Source of the DNA: Rhizobium sp. Leaf371
GTDB lineage: Bacteria; Pseudomonadota; Alphaproteobacteria; Rhizobiales; Rhizobiaceae
Reading direction: 5' to 3'
Length of the DNA: 64,000 bases
Assembly: GCF_001424045.1 (NCBI RefSeq)
Contig: NZ_LMQB01000026.1
Span: 62,001 to 126,000, forward strand
Below, one piece after another: positions 17,965 through 26,017 of this stretch. Each line of letters starts with the position of its first letter. Positions within the stretch are counted from its first letter, which is position 1. Position numbers and translations under genes: made by a program. Under the pieces are notes generated by a model. It saw only the letters and a list, made by a program, of their open reading frames with translations. It was not told the DNA's origin and ran no database searches.

Positions 17965-18073
17965 GTTCGGGACGCGGCCAGAAAATAATGGAAAAGACAC
18001 GAAATCACCGCATTCCCCGGTGGGCCGCCAGGGAAACGCTAAATATTCGTCAAATTTTCAGGCTAAAAAATAT

Positions 18074-18091
18074 GCAAATTTAAAAATTTGC
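18074..18091 (-). terminator. AT-rich perfect palindrome after tesB, possible weak terminator
   Basis: GCAAATTT-AA-AAATTTGC is a perfect 18-base palindrome eight bases beyond the tesB stop. On the minus strand it is followed by ATATTTTTT, which fits a weak intrinsic terminator. It also lies about 215 bases upstream of glnK, so a regulatory role is possible. Confidence 0.45.
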
Positions 18092-18098
18092 TGACAAT

Positions 18099-18998
18099 TT
18101 AGTCATTTGCCTTTTTCCGAATCAGTCCTTCCTGAGCGACCGAGGCGATCAGGTTTCCGGAGCGATCGTAGAGGCTGCCGCGGTTCATGCCGCGGGCGCC
18201 GCCCGTGCTCGGGCTGTCCTGCGTATAGAGCAGCCAGTCGTCGAGCGCGCACGGGCGGTGAAACCACATGGCATGATCGAGGCTCGCCACCTGCAGGTCG
18301 CGATCGAAGATCGAGGTTCCGTGCGCGCGCAGCGATGTGTCGAGCAGCGTCATGTCGGAGAGATAGGCGAGAACCGCGGCCTGCAGCGGCCGGTCGTCCG
18401 GCACCGGGCCCGTCGCCTTGACCCAGACGTGCTGCACCGGCTCCTGCGGCTCGCGCGAAACGTAGTGCTTCAAGGAGACGGGCCGGATCTCGATCGGCCG
18501 CGGCCGTTCCCAGTAGCGGCGGATCGCCTCGGGCGCGTTCGCCAGGAACATCGCCTTCATCTCGGCCTCCCCCATCAGCTCTTCGGGCTGCGGCACCTTG
18601 GGCGGCGCCACCTGATGCTCCAGCCCCTCCTCCTCCACCTGGAAGGAAGCCGACAAAGCGAAGATGGCCGCACCATGCTGGATCGCCACCACGCGACGCG
18701 TGGTGAAACTGCCCCCGTCGCGGATGCGATCGACCTCGTAGATGATGGGCACGGCCGGATCACCCGGCCGCATGAAATAGGCGTGGAGCGAATGCACGAA
18801 GCGATCCGCGCTCACCGTGCGCTGCGCGGCGACCAGCGCCTGCCCGATCACCTGCCCGCCGAACACGCGCTGCCAGCCGACCTGCGGCGAAATCCCGCGG
18901 AAGAGGTTTTCCTCCAGCGTTTCCAAGTCCAGCGTCTGCAGGAGAACGTCCATCGCGCTGGCGGACCCGGCGGCGTCGAGGAAGGCATCTTTGGACAT
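18099..18998 (-). CDS. tesB: Acyl-CoA thioesterase II
   Basis: Hydrolyses medium- and long-chain acyl-CoA to free fatty acid and CoA. The start at 18998 (MSKDAFLDAAGSASAMDVLL), with GGAG eight bases upstream, gives 299 residues, near the TesB length. It contains both hotdog repeats, with motifs FGGQVIGQALVAAQRTV, HSLHAYFMRPGDP in the first and LDHAMWFHRP, SPSTGGARGMNRGSLYDRSG in the second. It is divergent from the UbiH-family hydroxylase gene. The identity is good; the physiological substrate is open. Confidence 0.92.
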   Translation of the reverse strand: MSKDAFLDAAGSASAMDVLLQTLDLETLEENLFRGISPQVGWQRVFGGQVIGQALVAAQRTVSADRFVHSLHAYFMRPGDPAVPIIYEVDRIRDGGSFTTRRVVAIQHGAAIFALSASFQVEEEGLEHQVAPPKVPQPEELMGEAEMKAMFLANAPEAIRRYWERPRPIEIRPVSLKHYVSREPQEPVQHVWVKATGPVPDDRPLQAAVLAYLSDMTLLDTSLRAHGTSIFDRDLQVASLDHAMWFHRPCALDDWLLYTQDSPSTGGARGMNRGSLYDRSGNLIASVAQEGLIRKKAND

Positions 18999-19076
18999 TG
19001 CGCGGTCTCCGGCGGTAGGAAGCAAGACGTCGATGATCTATATAGCGCAAAAGGACAAGAGCGAAGGACGGGACGG

Positions 19077-20288
19077 ATGATCGATCTATTGGTGGCAGGC
19101 GGCGGATATGTCGGGCTCTCGCTGGCGGTCGCGGTCAAGACGGCGGCGCCGCGTCTCCAGGTGACGCTGATCGACGGCGCGCCGGACGGCGCCTGGCGCG
19201 GCGACGAGCGGGCTTCGGCCATCGCCGCGGCCGCATCCTCCATGCTCGACGTCATGGGCGTCTGGCAGACGATCGCGCCGGAGGCCGAGCCGATCCGCCG
19301 CATGGTCATCACGGATTCCAAGACATCCGATCCCGTCCGCCCCGTCTTCCTCACGTTCGAGGGCAATGGGGATGCGGAGCGTCCTTTCGCGCACATGGTT
19401 CCGAACGTCGCGCTTGTCGGCGCCCTACGGGACACGGCAGCGAGCCTCGGCATCGAGATCCGGCCATCGACGACCGCCAGCGGCTTTACGGCGGACGATC
19501 ACGCCGTCCGGTTGAAACTGGCCGATGGCGGGGAGATCGAGGCCCGCCTGCTCGTCGCCTGCGACGGTGTGCGCTCGAAGCTTCGCGATGCCGCGGGCAT
19601 CAAGACGGTGAACTTCGACTACGGCCAGTCCGGCATCGTCACCACGGTCGAGCATGAGCGTTCCCATGAGGGAACGGCCGAAGAGCACTTCCTGCCGGCA
19701 GGTCCGTTTGCCACGCTGCCGCTCAAAGGCAACCGCTCGTCGCTGGTCTGGACCGAGCGGACGGACGATGCCAACCGCCTGATCGAGAGCGACGATCTCG
19801 TCTTCGAGGCCGAACTCGAACGCCGCTTCGGTTACAAGCTCGGCGCCCTGAAGGTGGTCGGCGGCCGCCGCGCTTTCCCGCTCGGCCTGACGATCGCCCG
19901 CGAATTCGTCGCCAACCGCTTCGCGCTGGCCGGCGATTCCGCCCACGGCATCCACCCCATCTCCGGGCAGGGCCTCAATCTCGGCTTCAAGGATGTGGCC
20001 GCTCTGGCGGAAACCATCGTCGATGCCGACCGCCTCGGCCTCGACATCGGTTCGCTCGCGGTGCTGGAGCGGTACCAGACCTGGCGCCGCTTCGACACGG
20101 TTCGCATGGGCGTGACGACGGATGTGCTGAACCGTCTGTTTTCCAACGATATCCCGCCGGTGCGCCTGCTGCGCGATGTCGGCCTCGGCCTGGTCGATCG
20201 GTTGACCCCGCTCAAGTCCTTCTTCATCCGGCAGGCAGGTGCGGCCGCCGGCAGCGATCCGAAACTCCTGTCCGGCAAGCCGATCTGA
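19077..20288 (+). CDS. UbiH/UbiF/COQ6-family FAD-dependent hydroxylase
   Basis: Class A flavin monooxygenase of the ubiquinone-biosynthesis hydroxylase family, which uses NAD(P)H and O2 to hydroxylate the quinone ring. The start at 19077 (MIDLLVAGGGYVGLSLA) gives 403 residues. It has the N-terminal FAD motif GGGYVG, a DG motif near LLVACDGVRSKLRDAAGI, and the family signature FALAGDSAHGIHPISGQGLNLGFKD. The long open frame upstream to 18258 is antisense to tesB and not coding. Which ring position it hydroxylates (UbiH, UbiF or UbiL type) cannot be told here. Confidence 0.9.
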   Translation: MIDLLVAGGGYVGLSLAVAVKTAAPRLQVTLIDGAPDGAWRGDERASAIAAAASSMLDVMGVWQTIAPEAEPIRRMVITDSKTSDPVRPVFLTFEGNGDAERPFAHMVPNVALVGALRDTAASLGIEIRPSTTASGFTADDHAVRLKLADGGEIEARLLVACDGVRSKLRDAAGIKTVNFDYGQSGIVTTVEHERSHEGTAEEHFLPAGPFATLPLKGNRSSLVWTERTDDANRLIESDDLVFEAELERRFGYKLGALKVVGGRRAFPLGLTIAREFVANRFALAGDSAHGIHPISGQGLNLGFKDVAALAETIVDADRLGLDIGSLAVLERYQTWRRFDTVRMGVTTDVLNRLFSNDIPPVRLLRDVGLGLVDRLTPLKSFFIRQAGAAAGSDPKLLSGKPI

Positions 20289-20383
20289 AGCCGATGGCCG
20301 CACGCACGCCCGAAGCGCGGACTACGAATCAGAGAGATTCCGACGCGCTTCAGGCCAACGAGCTTCGGGGATGACGATAAACA

Positions 20384-20614
20384 TTAGGGCTGCTCGGTCG
20401 CGCGCGGCAGCACCCGGCCGGCACCGTCCGTCTCGATCTTGCGCGCTTCGGAAATCAGCATGATGGGAATGCCGTCGCGGATCGGATAGGCGAGCCTTGC
20501 CTTTTCCGACACGAGCTCGTTTTCCGCCGCGTGATAGCTGAGCCGTCCCTTGGTCAGGGGACAGACGAGAAGCTCGAGCAGCTTCGGATCGACGCGGCGG
20601 GTTCTCTCGTCCAT
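20384..20614 (-). CDS. Trm112 family protein
   Basis: A 76-residue protein of the Trm112 (YcaR/UPF0434) family. The core [22 protein letters not shown] followed by [12 protein letters not shown] is diagnostic, split here over residues 12-53. In eukaryotes and some bacteria Trm112 activates methyltransferases; the bacterial role is not settled. It is last in a minus-strand set with the LON-domain gene (8 bases upstream) and the YbbN-like thioredoxin gene, an order familiar from Rhizobiales. Confidence 0.9.
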   Translation of the reverse strand: MDERTRRVDPKLLELLVCPLTKGRLSYHAAENELVSEKARLAYPIRDGIPIMLISEARKIETDGAGRVLPRATEQP

Positions 20615-20622
20615 CGCAATGC

Positions 20623-21288
20623 CTATTGCAGCATGGTTTCGATGTCGCCGAACGTCTTGGCGAGAACGATCTCGGTGATTGCGATCAGCGTATCGGCGCG
20701 GGTCTTGAGGTCTGGCGCCTCCAGCAGCGCCTGCTTCTCGGCCGGCCCGTAGGGCAGCATCATCGCCATGGAATTGACCAGGGTGGTGTTGCCGGCGCGC
20801 TCGACGCTCTCCCAGTCGGCTTCGAGCTTGTTGGTGTCGAGATAGGCCTTGAAGGCGGCAAGCAGCGCCTCGCGATCCACCTGCCCCTCGTCCTCGGATT
20901 CCGACAGGTCGCCTGCAAACGGCGTGATCTTGAAATTGCGGTAGCCCTTGACCGGGTGCACCTCGTCGAACAGGCGAAAACGGCAGATACCGGTCAGCGA
21001 GGTGATGTAGCGTCCATCCTCCATCTCGGCGAACGAGGTGATCCGGCCGACGCAGCCGACCTGGCAGAGTGCCTGGCTGTCCTCGCTATGATCGGTGAGC
21101 GACGGCTGCACCATGCCGATCAGGCGATTGCCGCAGAGCGCGTCGTCGAACATGGCGAGATAGCGCGGCTCGAAAATATTCAGCGGCAACTGCGAGCCCG
21201 GCAGCAACAGAACGCCGGTCAGCGGAAACACCGGAATGACGTCCGGAATATCCTTCGGCTTCAGATAACGTGCATTTCCGACCTGCAT
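20623..21288 (-). CDS. LON substrate-binding-domain protein
   Basis: A 221-residue protein that consists of the N-terminal substrate-binding domain of Lon protease without the ATPase and peptidase parts. Conserved pieces are [34 protein letters not shown], and [17 protein letters not shown]. The start at 21288 ([13 protein letters not shown]) fits related proteins; an in-frame ATG at 21330 would add 14 residues. It may act as an adaptor or sensor for unfolded proteins, in line with the neighbouring thioredoxin-like co-chaperone. Confidence 0.88.
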   Translation of the reverse strand: MQVGNARYLKPKDIPDVIPVFPLTGVLLLPGSQLPLNIFEPRYLAMFDDALCGNRLIGMVQPSLTDHSEDSQALCQVGCVGRITSFAEMEDGRYITSLTGICRFRLFDEVHPVKGYRNFKITPFAGDLSESEDEGQVDREALLAAFKAYLDTNKLEADWESVERAGNTTLVNSMAMMLPYGPAEKQALLEAPDLKTRADTLIAITEIVLAKTFGDIETMLQ

Positions 21289-21448
21289 CTCAGGCAAACT
21301 CCGCCATATCTGGGGCAACGGGTCGATCATCGGCCCGTCCGCCTCGCATTAAGGGTCACATGGTGCGCTTGCTGGAAATCTCAAGCGGGAAACGCCTGCT
21401 GGGATGCCGACTGTCGAACCGGGGGAAACGGCTCCGGCCCGCAAAAGT

Positions 21449-22465
21449 TCACGAGAACAGGATGGCCGACATCTTGCGGCGCGCCGACAGCGTCGCCGGA
21501 TCGGCCGGGCCCCACACCTCGAAGAAGGCGACCAGCGCCCGGCGGGCCCCGTCGTCGTCGAAGCTGCGGTCGCGCCGCATGATCGTCAGCAGGTGATCGG
21601 CCGCAGCCTGGCGGTCGCCCTCCACATTGCGGATCTTGGCAAGGTTCAGCCGAGCGGCGTGATCGTCGGGATCGGCGAGAAGCGCGGCTTCCAGTGCCTT
21701 GGGATCGCCGAGCTTGCGCGCTTCGTCGATCTGGTCGAGCCGTTTGAGCAGGGCCGAGACCTTCGGGTCCGCCTTCTGCTCGTCGGAAAGCTCGGACAGG
21801 AACTCGCGCGCCTGATCGAGCGCATCCGAGGCGATCATCACCTCGGCAAGCCCGGCGCGGGCGGGCAGATTGTCCGGCTCCACCTGAAGCACCGAGGCGA
21901 AGATGCCGCCGGCAGTCTGCAGGTCGCCCGCCTCCAGGAGCTGCCGTGCCTCGGCAAGTGCGCCCTCGATCTCGGCCGCCTGGTCGTCGACCATGGGACC
22001 CGCGATCTTCTCGATGAAGGCCCGGATCTGGCTTTCCGGAACCGCCCCCATGAAGCCGTCGGCCGGACGTCCATCGATGAAGGCGACCACGGCCGGAATG
22101 GACTGGATGCCGAGCTGCCCCGCGATCGAGGGGTGATCGTCGATGTTCATCTTGACGAGCTTCACCCGCCCGCCGGCTTCCATCACCACCTTCTCGATGA
22201 TCGGCGTCAGCTGCTTGCACGGGCCGCACCAGGGCGCCCAGAAATCGACCAGGACCGGGAGACCGCGCGAGGCCTCCAGCACGTCGCGGGCAAAGGTGGC
22301 CGTCGTCGTGTCGGAGATCAGGGCACCGCCGCCGCCAGCAGGTGCGCTAGCAGAGGCCGACGACGGCAGGGGCGACGGAGAGCCGCCTGCCGGCGCGCCG
22401 CCATAGGTGGCCGTTGCGCTCATCTGGCTGCCATAGGAACCGGAGTAGGGATTGTTGCCGCTCAT
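21449..22465 (-). CDS. YbbN/CnoX-like thioredoxin with TPR region
   Basis: A 338-residue protein with a low-complexity Gly/Ser/Ala N-terminus (1-48), a thioredoxin domain (about 55-160) with an intact active site Cys80-Gly-Pro-Cys83 (DFWAPWCGPCKQLTP), and a C-terminal TPR-like region (about 165-338). E. coli YbbN/CnoX is a chaperedoxin that passes clients to GroEL and has a non-canonical SXXC motif; this one keeps CGPC, as is common in alphaproteobacteria, so it may be redox active. The start at 22465 has an AAGGAG site; 25 upstream codons were dropped. Confidence 0.88.
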   Translation of the reverse strand: MSGNNPYSGSYGSQMSATATYGGAPAGGSPSPLPSSASASAPAGGGGALISDTTTATFARDVLEASRGLPVLVDFWAPWCGPCKQLTPIIEKVVMEAGGRVKLVKMNIDDHPSIAGQLGIQSIPAVVAFIDGRPADGFMGAVPESQIRAFIEKIAGPMVDDQAAEIEGALAEARQLLEAGDLQTAGGIFASVLQVEPDNLPARAGLAEVMIASDALDQAREFLSELSDEQKADPKVSALLKRLDQIDEARKLGDPKALEAALLADPDDHAARLNLAKIRNVEGDRQAAADHLLTIMRRDRSFDDDGARRALVAFFEVWGPADPATLSARRKMSAILFS

Positions 22466-22550
22466 CGAATGCTCCTTGTGGGGACCATGCGCAGCCCCGA
22501 TCCTCGTCTTCGCCGGGTGTCGTCCGGCAATCGCCCTCAAAGATCGTATG

Positions 22551-23060
22551 TCAGGCCGTGACTTTCAAGACAAGCGGCACGTGCCCCGTCGCCTCGGCGA
22601 AGCGGATCAGATCCTTCGATGACAGCGATGTCGTCGCGTCGTTGGTCAGGGGATGACAGTTGACGATCTCCTCGCGCATCAGGTCGGCATCCAGCACCAG
22701 CGTCACGGCGTGGCGATGGTCATTGATGACGCCGAGCGCCGTCACCGCACCGGGGACGACGCCGAGATACTCCATCAGCTTTTCCGGCTTGCCGAAGGAG
22801 ACCTTGCTCGCCGCGCCGATCAGCGTGTGCACGGTCTTCAGGTCGACAGTCGCATGCTCCTCGACGGTCAGAAGGAAGTAATTGTCCTTCTTGTCTTTCA
22901 CGAACAGGTTCTTCGTGTGCCCGCCGGGGATTTCGTCCCGCAGCGACACCGATTCGGCAACGGTGAACACCGGCGCATGCCGCTTCGTCTGGTAGGCGAT
23001 CCCGAGATCGTCGAGAAAGCGGAAAAGGTCTTCTGCCGTCTTCGGCTGCGTGTCGGTCAT
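22551..23060 (-). CDS. Prolyl-tRNA deacylase, ProX type (YbaK/EbsC family)
   Basis: A 169-residue trans-editing enzyme that hydrolyses mis-acylated Ala-tRNA(Pro). It shows the ProX stretch TKRHAPVFTVAESVSLRDEI, the conserved HTKNLFVKDKKDNYFLLTVE, the GxxP-like VVPGAVTALGVIND loop and the C-terminal NDATTSLSSKDLIRF. Length agrees with free-standing ProX proteins. It lies 85 bases upstream of the YbbN-like gene on the same strand and may be co-transcribed with it. Confidence 0.88.
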   Translation of the reverse strand: MTDTQPKTAEDLFRFLDDLGIAYQTKRHAPVFTVAESVSLRDEIPGGHTKNLFVKDKKDNYFLLTVEEHATVDLKTVHTLIGAASKVSFGKPEKLMEYLGVVPGAVTALGVINDHRHAVTLVLDADLMREEIVNCHPLTNDATTSLSSKDLIRFAEATGHVPLVLKVTA

Positions 23061-23283
23061 GTCCAGCTCCTGTGCCTGCGCCTCACGTGCTTACGAAGCG
23101 GCAGGCCGCGGCGCAATCGCAGAGGCGACGGATACCATTCCCAAAGCGCGACGCGTGCCATGCGCCAGGGTCGCCAGAGCGCTCGGGGCATCTGTCCGGC
23201 GAAACGCCTCCGCGGAAAACCGAGCATCGCCAACCACTTGAAAGAAATTCCGGAAATTTTCTTCCCCCATCGTCATTTCCCTG

Positions 23284-23312
23284 TTGCATTTCCAAATCGG
23301 CTGAGCGATATA
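23284..23312 (+). promoter_or_regulatory. Possible promoter of tRNA-Gly
   Basis: TTGCAT (23284-23289), a 17-base spacer and GATATA (23307-23312) approximate the rhizobial sigma-70 consensus and lie about 65 bases before the tRNA gene. Confidence 0.4.
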
Positions 23313-23378
23313 GCGCCCGTCGCCAACGAAAACGGCGACGCCACGGTCCACCGACTACCCCCGGACCTTGGTTGATGA

Positions 23379-23453
23379 GCGGGTGTAGCTCAGGGGTAGA
23401 GCACAACCTTGCCAAGGTTGGGGTCGAGCGTTCGAATCGCTTCACCCGCTCCA
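23379..23453 (+). tRNA. tRNA-Gly (anticodon GCC), CCA encoded
   Basis: The cloverleaf is complete: acceptor stem GCGGGTG/CACCCGC, D-arm GCTC...GAGC, anticodon stem CAACC/GGTTG with loop TTGCCAA giving anticodon GCC (23411-23413), and T-loop TTCGAAT. The discriminator T is followed by an encoded CCA (23451-23453). It reads glycine codons GGC and GGT. Confidence 0.96.
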
Positions 23454-23480
23454 TTTTCTTCACAGGTGAACACACTCTAC

Positions 23481-23505
23481 AAAGTTGACCGCTGTCAACT
23501 TTTTA
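23481..23505 (+). terminator. Intrinsic terminator of tRNA-Gly
   Basis: A perfect 9-base stem (AAAGTTGAC/GTCAACTTT) with a CGCT loop is followed by a T-rich tail. It starts 28 bases after the tRNA CCA end. Confidence 0.8.
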
Positions 23506-23675
23506 TTAACGGTCTCGTTCCGTCGATGTCGGTCCGTGCATCCGAGCCTGTGCCGATGCGCTCAAGCCGCAGCCCGGCATTTCCTCATTCCGAGCGATCC
23601 GTCCCCACACGTTCTCCCTAAAGCACGATCGCCCCAAAAGCCGGTTCAGCTCCTGGGACGATCGGCATCATGCCG

Positions 23676-23712
23676 CTGTCGGCAGGCGCTCGAACTGAGC
23701 GCCTGCCGACAG
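23676..23712 (-). other. Long perfect hairpin after galM
   Basis: Two 16-base arms (23676-23691 and 23697-23712) pair perfectly around a 5-base loop, four bases beyond the galM stop. The minus-strand side lacks a T-run, so it is either a non-canonical terminator, an RNA-stability element, or a repeat-family member. The rest of the gap 23506-23675 shows nothing I can identify. Confidence 0.6.
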
Positions 23713-23716
23713 ATCA

Positions 23717-24721
23717 TCAGCTCTTCGAGAAGATGTAATCCGTTTCCTGGCGCAGCGTTTCGCCGGGGCGCAGGATGGCGTTCGGAAAGCCGTCGTGGTT
23801 GACGGCGTCGGGCCAGATCTGGGTTTCCAGACAAAAGCCTGCAAACGGGCCGTAGGTCCGGCCTTCGAGGCCGGGCACGGGCGTGTGCAGCTTGAAGCCG
23901 GAATAGAACTGCACGCCGGGCTCCGTCGTGCGGACTTCCAGCGAAACGCCCGAATCGATGCTGCGCGCCAGCACCGCGGAGCGCTTCGGACCCCGGTCGC
24001 CCGACAGGCAGAAATTATGGTCGTAGAGCACCTTCTCGCCCTCCGTCTGCCGGCGCATGGAGGTCATCTCGCGCAGATCGAATGCCGTGCCCTCGACAGA
24101 CGCGATCTCGCCCGTCGGGATCTGCTTCTCGTCGGTCGGCAGATAGTGATCGGCGGCGATCATGATGTCGTGGCCGAGCGTATCGGGGCGCCCATCGAGG
24201 TTGAAATAGGTATGCTGGCAGAGATTGGCGATCGTCGGCGCGTCGGTCGTCGCCGTGTAGGTGACGCTGAGGCAACCCTGGCCGGAGAGCCGGTAGGTCG
24301 CGGCGATCTCGCAGGTTCCCGGATAGCCGGCACGGCCGGCGGGATCGGTGATCTTCAGCGAAACGGAATCCTCGGTCACGTCGAAGATGGTCCAGAGGCG
24401 CTTGGCGATGCCGTCGCTGCCGCCATGAAGATGGGTCACGCCCTTCTCGTTGAGTTCGAGCTGGAAATCCTCGCCGTCGATCGAGAAGCGGCCGTCACCG
24501 ATGCGGTTGGAGGAGCGGCCGGGCGTCGCCCCGAAATAGGAGGAGTGGGCCGGATAATCCTCGAACGCTTCGAAGCCCAGCACCAGCGGCGGCGCATGCC
24601 CCTCCAGCCGCAGGTCCTGGATGACGGCGCCCCAGGAGAGGACATGGGCCGTCAGACCGCCGCCGCGGATCGTCACGCGGTGCACGGGCTCACCCGTCTT
24701 CAGATGGCCGAAGATCTCCAT
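23717..24721 (-). CDS. galM: Aldose 1-epimerase (galactose mutarotase)
   Basis: Interconverts alpha and beta anomers of aldohexoses in the cytoplasm. The start at 24721 (MEIFGHLKTGEPVHRVTIRG) gives 334 residues, the GalM length. It contains PGRSSNRIGDGRFSIDGEDF, the catalytic histidine region CQHTYFNLDGRPDTLGHDI, and the C-terminal catalytic glutamate in FAGFCLETQIWPDAVNH. Upstream codons to 24769 are not homologous. It stands alone between a tRNA gene and metA, so no sugar operon narrows its substrate. Confidence 0.92.
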   Translation of the reverse strand: MEIFGHLKTGEPVHRVTIRGGGLTAHVLSWGAVIQDLRLEGHAPPLVLGFEAFEDYPAHSSYFGATPGRSSNRIGDGRFSIDGEDFQLELNEKGVTHLHGGSDGIAKRLWTIFDVTEDSVSLKITDPAGRAGYPGTCEIAATYRLSGQGCLSVTYTATTDAPTIANLCQHTYFNLDGRPDTLGHDIMIAADHYLPTDEKQIPTGEIASVEGTAFDLREMTSMRRQTEGEKVLYDHNFCLSGDRGPKRSAVLARSIDSGVSLEVRTTEPGVQFYSGFKLHTPVPGLEGRTYGPFAGFCLETQIWPDAVNHDGFPNAILRPGETLRQETDYIFSKS

Positions 24722-24855
24722 TGCAGTGCTGGTCAAATCGCGTTCCTCGCTTTTGTCCGGTCGCAGCACCAGGGGGCGCCGCCGACCGCATTGTCTTCCC
24801 CGCGTCCTGCGCGGATCATCACGGACGCGCGCCGTCTGGCGCGCTTGCTACAGCC

Positions 24856-25779
24856 TCAGCGGCCCTTGCCGATCTCTTTCAGCTCATAGGGCGTCGTCTG
24901 GTAGATATCGTTGATCCAGTTGCCGAACAAAAGATGGGCGTGGCTGCGCCAACGGTTCTGCGGCGGCAGTTCCGGATCGTTGTGGGGAAAATAGTCGTGC
25001 GGCATCTTGATCGGCACGCCGGCATTCACGTCGCGGAAATACTCGTCGGCGAGAGACGTCGAATCATATTCCACATGGTTGAACACATAGAGACGGTTGC
25101 CCGCCTTCTCATGGACGAAGCAGACGCCCATCTCGTCGGATTCCATCAGGATCTCCAGCCCCGGCACCGTCTCGATATCCGCGCGCCGGACCTCGGTCCA
25201 TCGGGACACGGGGATCTGGAAATCGTCGGAAAAGCCGCTGAGATAGACGGAAGACGGGTTGAGATTGTGATGACGGTAGACGCCGAAGGCCTTTTCCCGC
25301 AGCGGATGCTTGGGCACGCCATGGAAATGGTAGATCGCCGCCATCGCGCCCCAGCAGATGTTGAGCGTCGAGTGGATGTGGGTGTGCGTCCAGTCGAAGA
25401 CCTGCTGCATCTCCTCCCAATAGGTGACCTCCTCGAAGGGCAACAGCTCGACCGGCGCGCCGGTGATGATCAACCCGTCGAAATGCCGCTCGCGAACGTC
25501 CTCGAACGTCTCGTAGAAGGCGAGCAGGTGATCTTCCGACGTATTCTTCGCCTTGTGGCTGCCGAGCCGGATCAGCGTGAACTCGACCTGCAGCGGCGAG
25601 GCGCCGACGAGGCGCGCCATCTGCACTTCGGTCTTGATCTTGTTCGGCATGAGGTTGAGAAGCCCGATCTGCAGCGGCCGGATATCCTGACGGATAGCGG
25701 CCGTTTCGGTCATCACCCGCACGCCCTCGGAAACGAGGGTTTCGAAAGCGGGCAGCGTATCGGGTATCTTGATGGGCAT
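24856..25779 (-). CDS. metA: Homoserine O-acyltransferase MetA, predicted acetyl-CoA specific
   Basis: First committed enzyme of methionine synthesis; it acylates homoserine. The start at 25779 ([19 protein letters not shown]) gives 307 residues. Catalytic Cys142 sits in [16 protein letters not shown]. Position 111 is Glu ([14 protein letters not shown]); published work on MetA enzymes shows Glu111 selects acetyl-CoA and Gly111 succinyl-CoA, so this enzyme should make O-acetylhomoserine although the family is often labelled succinyltransferase. It is preceded by a SAM-II riboswitch and stands alone. Confidence 0.94.
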   Translation of the reverse strand: MPIKIPDTLPAFETLVSEGVRVMTETAAIRQDIRPLQIGLLNLMPNKIKTEVQMARLVGASPLQVEFTLIRLGSHKAKNTSEDHLLAFYETFEDVRERHFDGLIITGAPVELLPFEEVTYWEEMQQVFDWTHTHIHSTLNICWGAMAAIYHFHGVPKHPLREKAFGVYRHHNLNPSSVYLSGFSDDFQIPVSRWTEVRRADIETVPGLEILMESDEMGVCFVHEKAGNRLYVFNHVEYDSTSLADEYFRDVNAGVPIKMPHDYFPHNDPELPPQNRWRSHAHLLFGNWINDIYQTTPYELKEIGKGR

Positions 25780-25846
25780 CGGCTTCACTCGGAGTAACGA
25801 CACCGGCCGAAATGGAGGGTAGCGGGCGAAACATCGTCCCACGGCC

Positions 25847-25901
25847 CTTTAGCGACTTGTTTAACGTGGCTGCAAGCCGGCCGGCCAAATCACCACGGCG
25901 C
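25847..25901 (-). promoter_or_regulatory. SAM-II riboswitch upstream of metA
   Basis: On the minus strand the leader has the diagnostic SAM-II elements: GTGGTGATTTGGCCG, GCTTGCAGCCAC, then AAACAAGTCGCTAAA, which together form the H-type pseudoknot. It ends 68 bases before the metA start. SAM-II folds around S-adenosylmethionine and usually hides the ribosome site, so metA should be shut off when methionine is plentiful. The motif is known before metA in alphaproteobacteria. Confidence 0.93.
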
Positions 25902-25904
25902 AAG

Positions 25905-25933
25905 TCATAGACCCGATGCGGGTGCGAATCAAG
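25905..25933 (-). promoter_or_regulatory. metA promoter
   Basis: On the minus strand CTTGAT (25928-25933), a 17-base spacer and CTATGA (25905-25910) match the rhizobial consensus CTTGAC-N17-CTATAT and place the transcript start just before the SAM-II aptamer. Confidence 0.7.
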
Positions 25934-25960
25934 GACGGCCGAGGAGCATGGCCAAGGGAA

Positions 25961-25988
25961 TGCCCATGAGGGGATGCCCATGAGGGGA
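25961..25988. repeat. 14-base tandem duplication
   Basis: Two exact copies of TGCCCATGAGGGGA lie head to tail (25961-25974 and 25975-25988) between the metA promoter and the end of the ABC-F gene. Related fragments flank them. It looks like a recent slippage duplication. Confidence 0.7.
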
Positions 25989-26017
25989 CGGCCAAAAGGG
26001 AATGGCCAGCGCCTCCC

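Noticed and set aside
18025-18041. CACC-N9-GGTG dyad upstream of the glnK sigma-54 promoter as an NtrC site
   Set aside because: NtrC dyads of the TGCACC-type have about five bases between these arms; nine does not fit.
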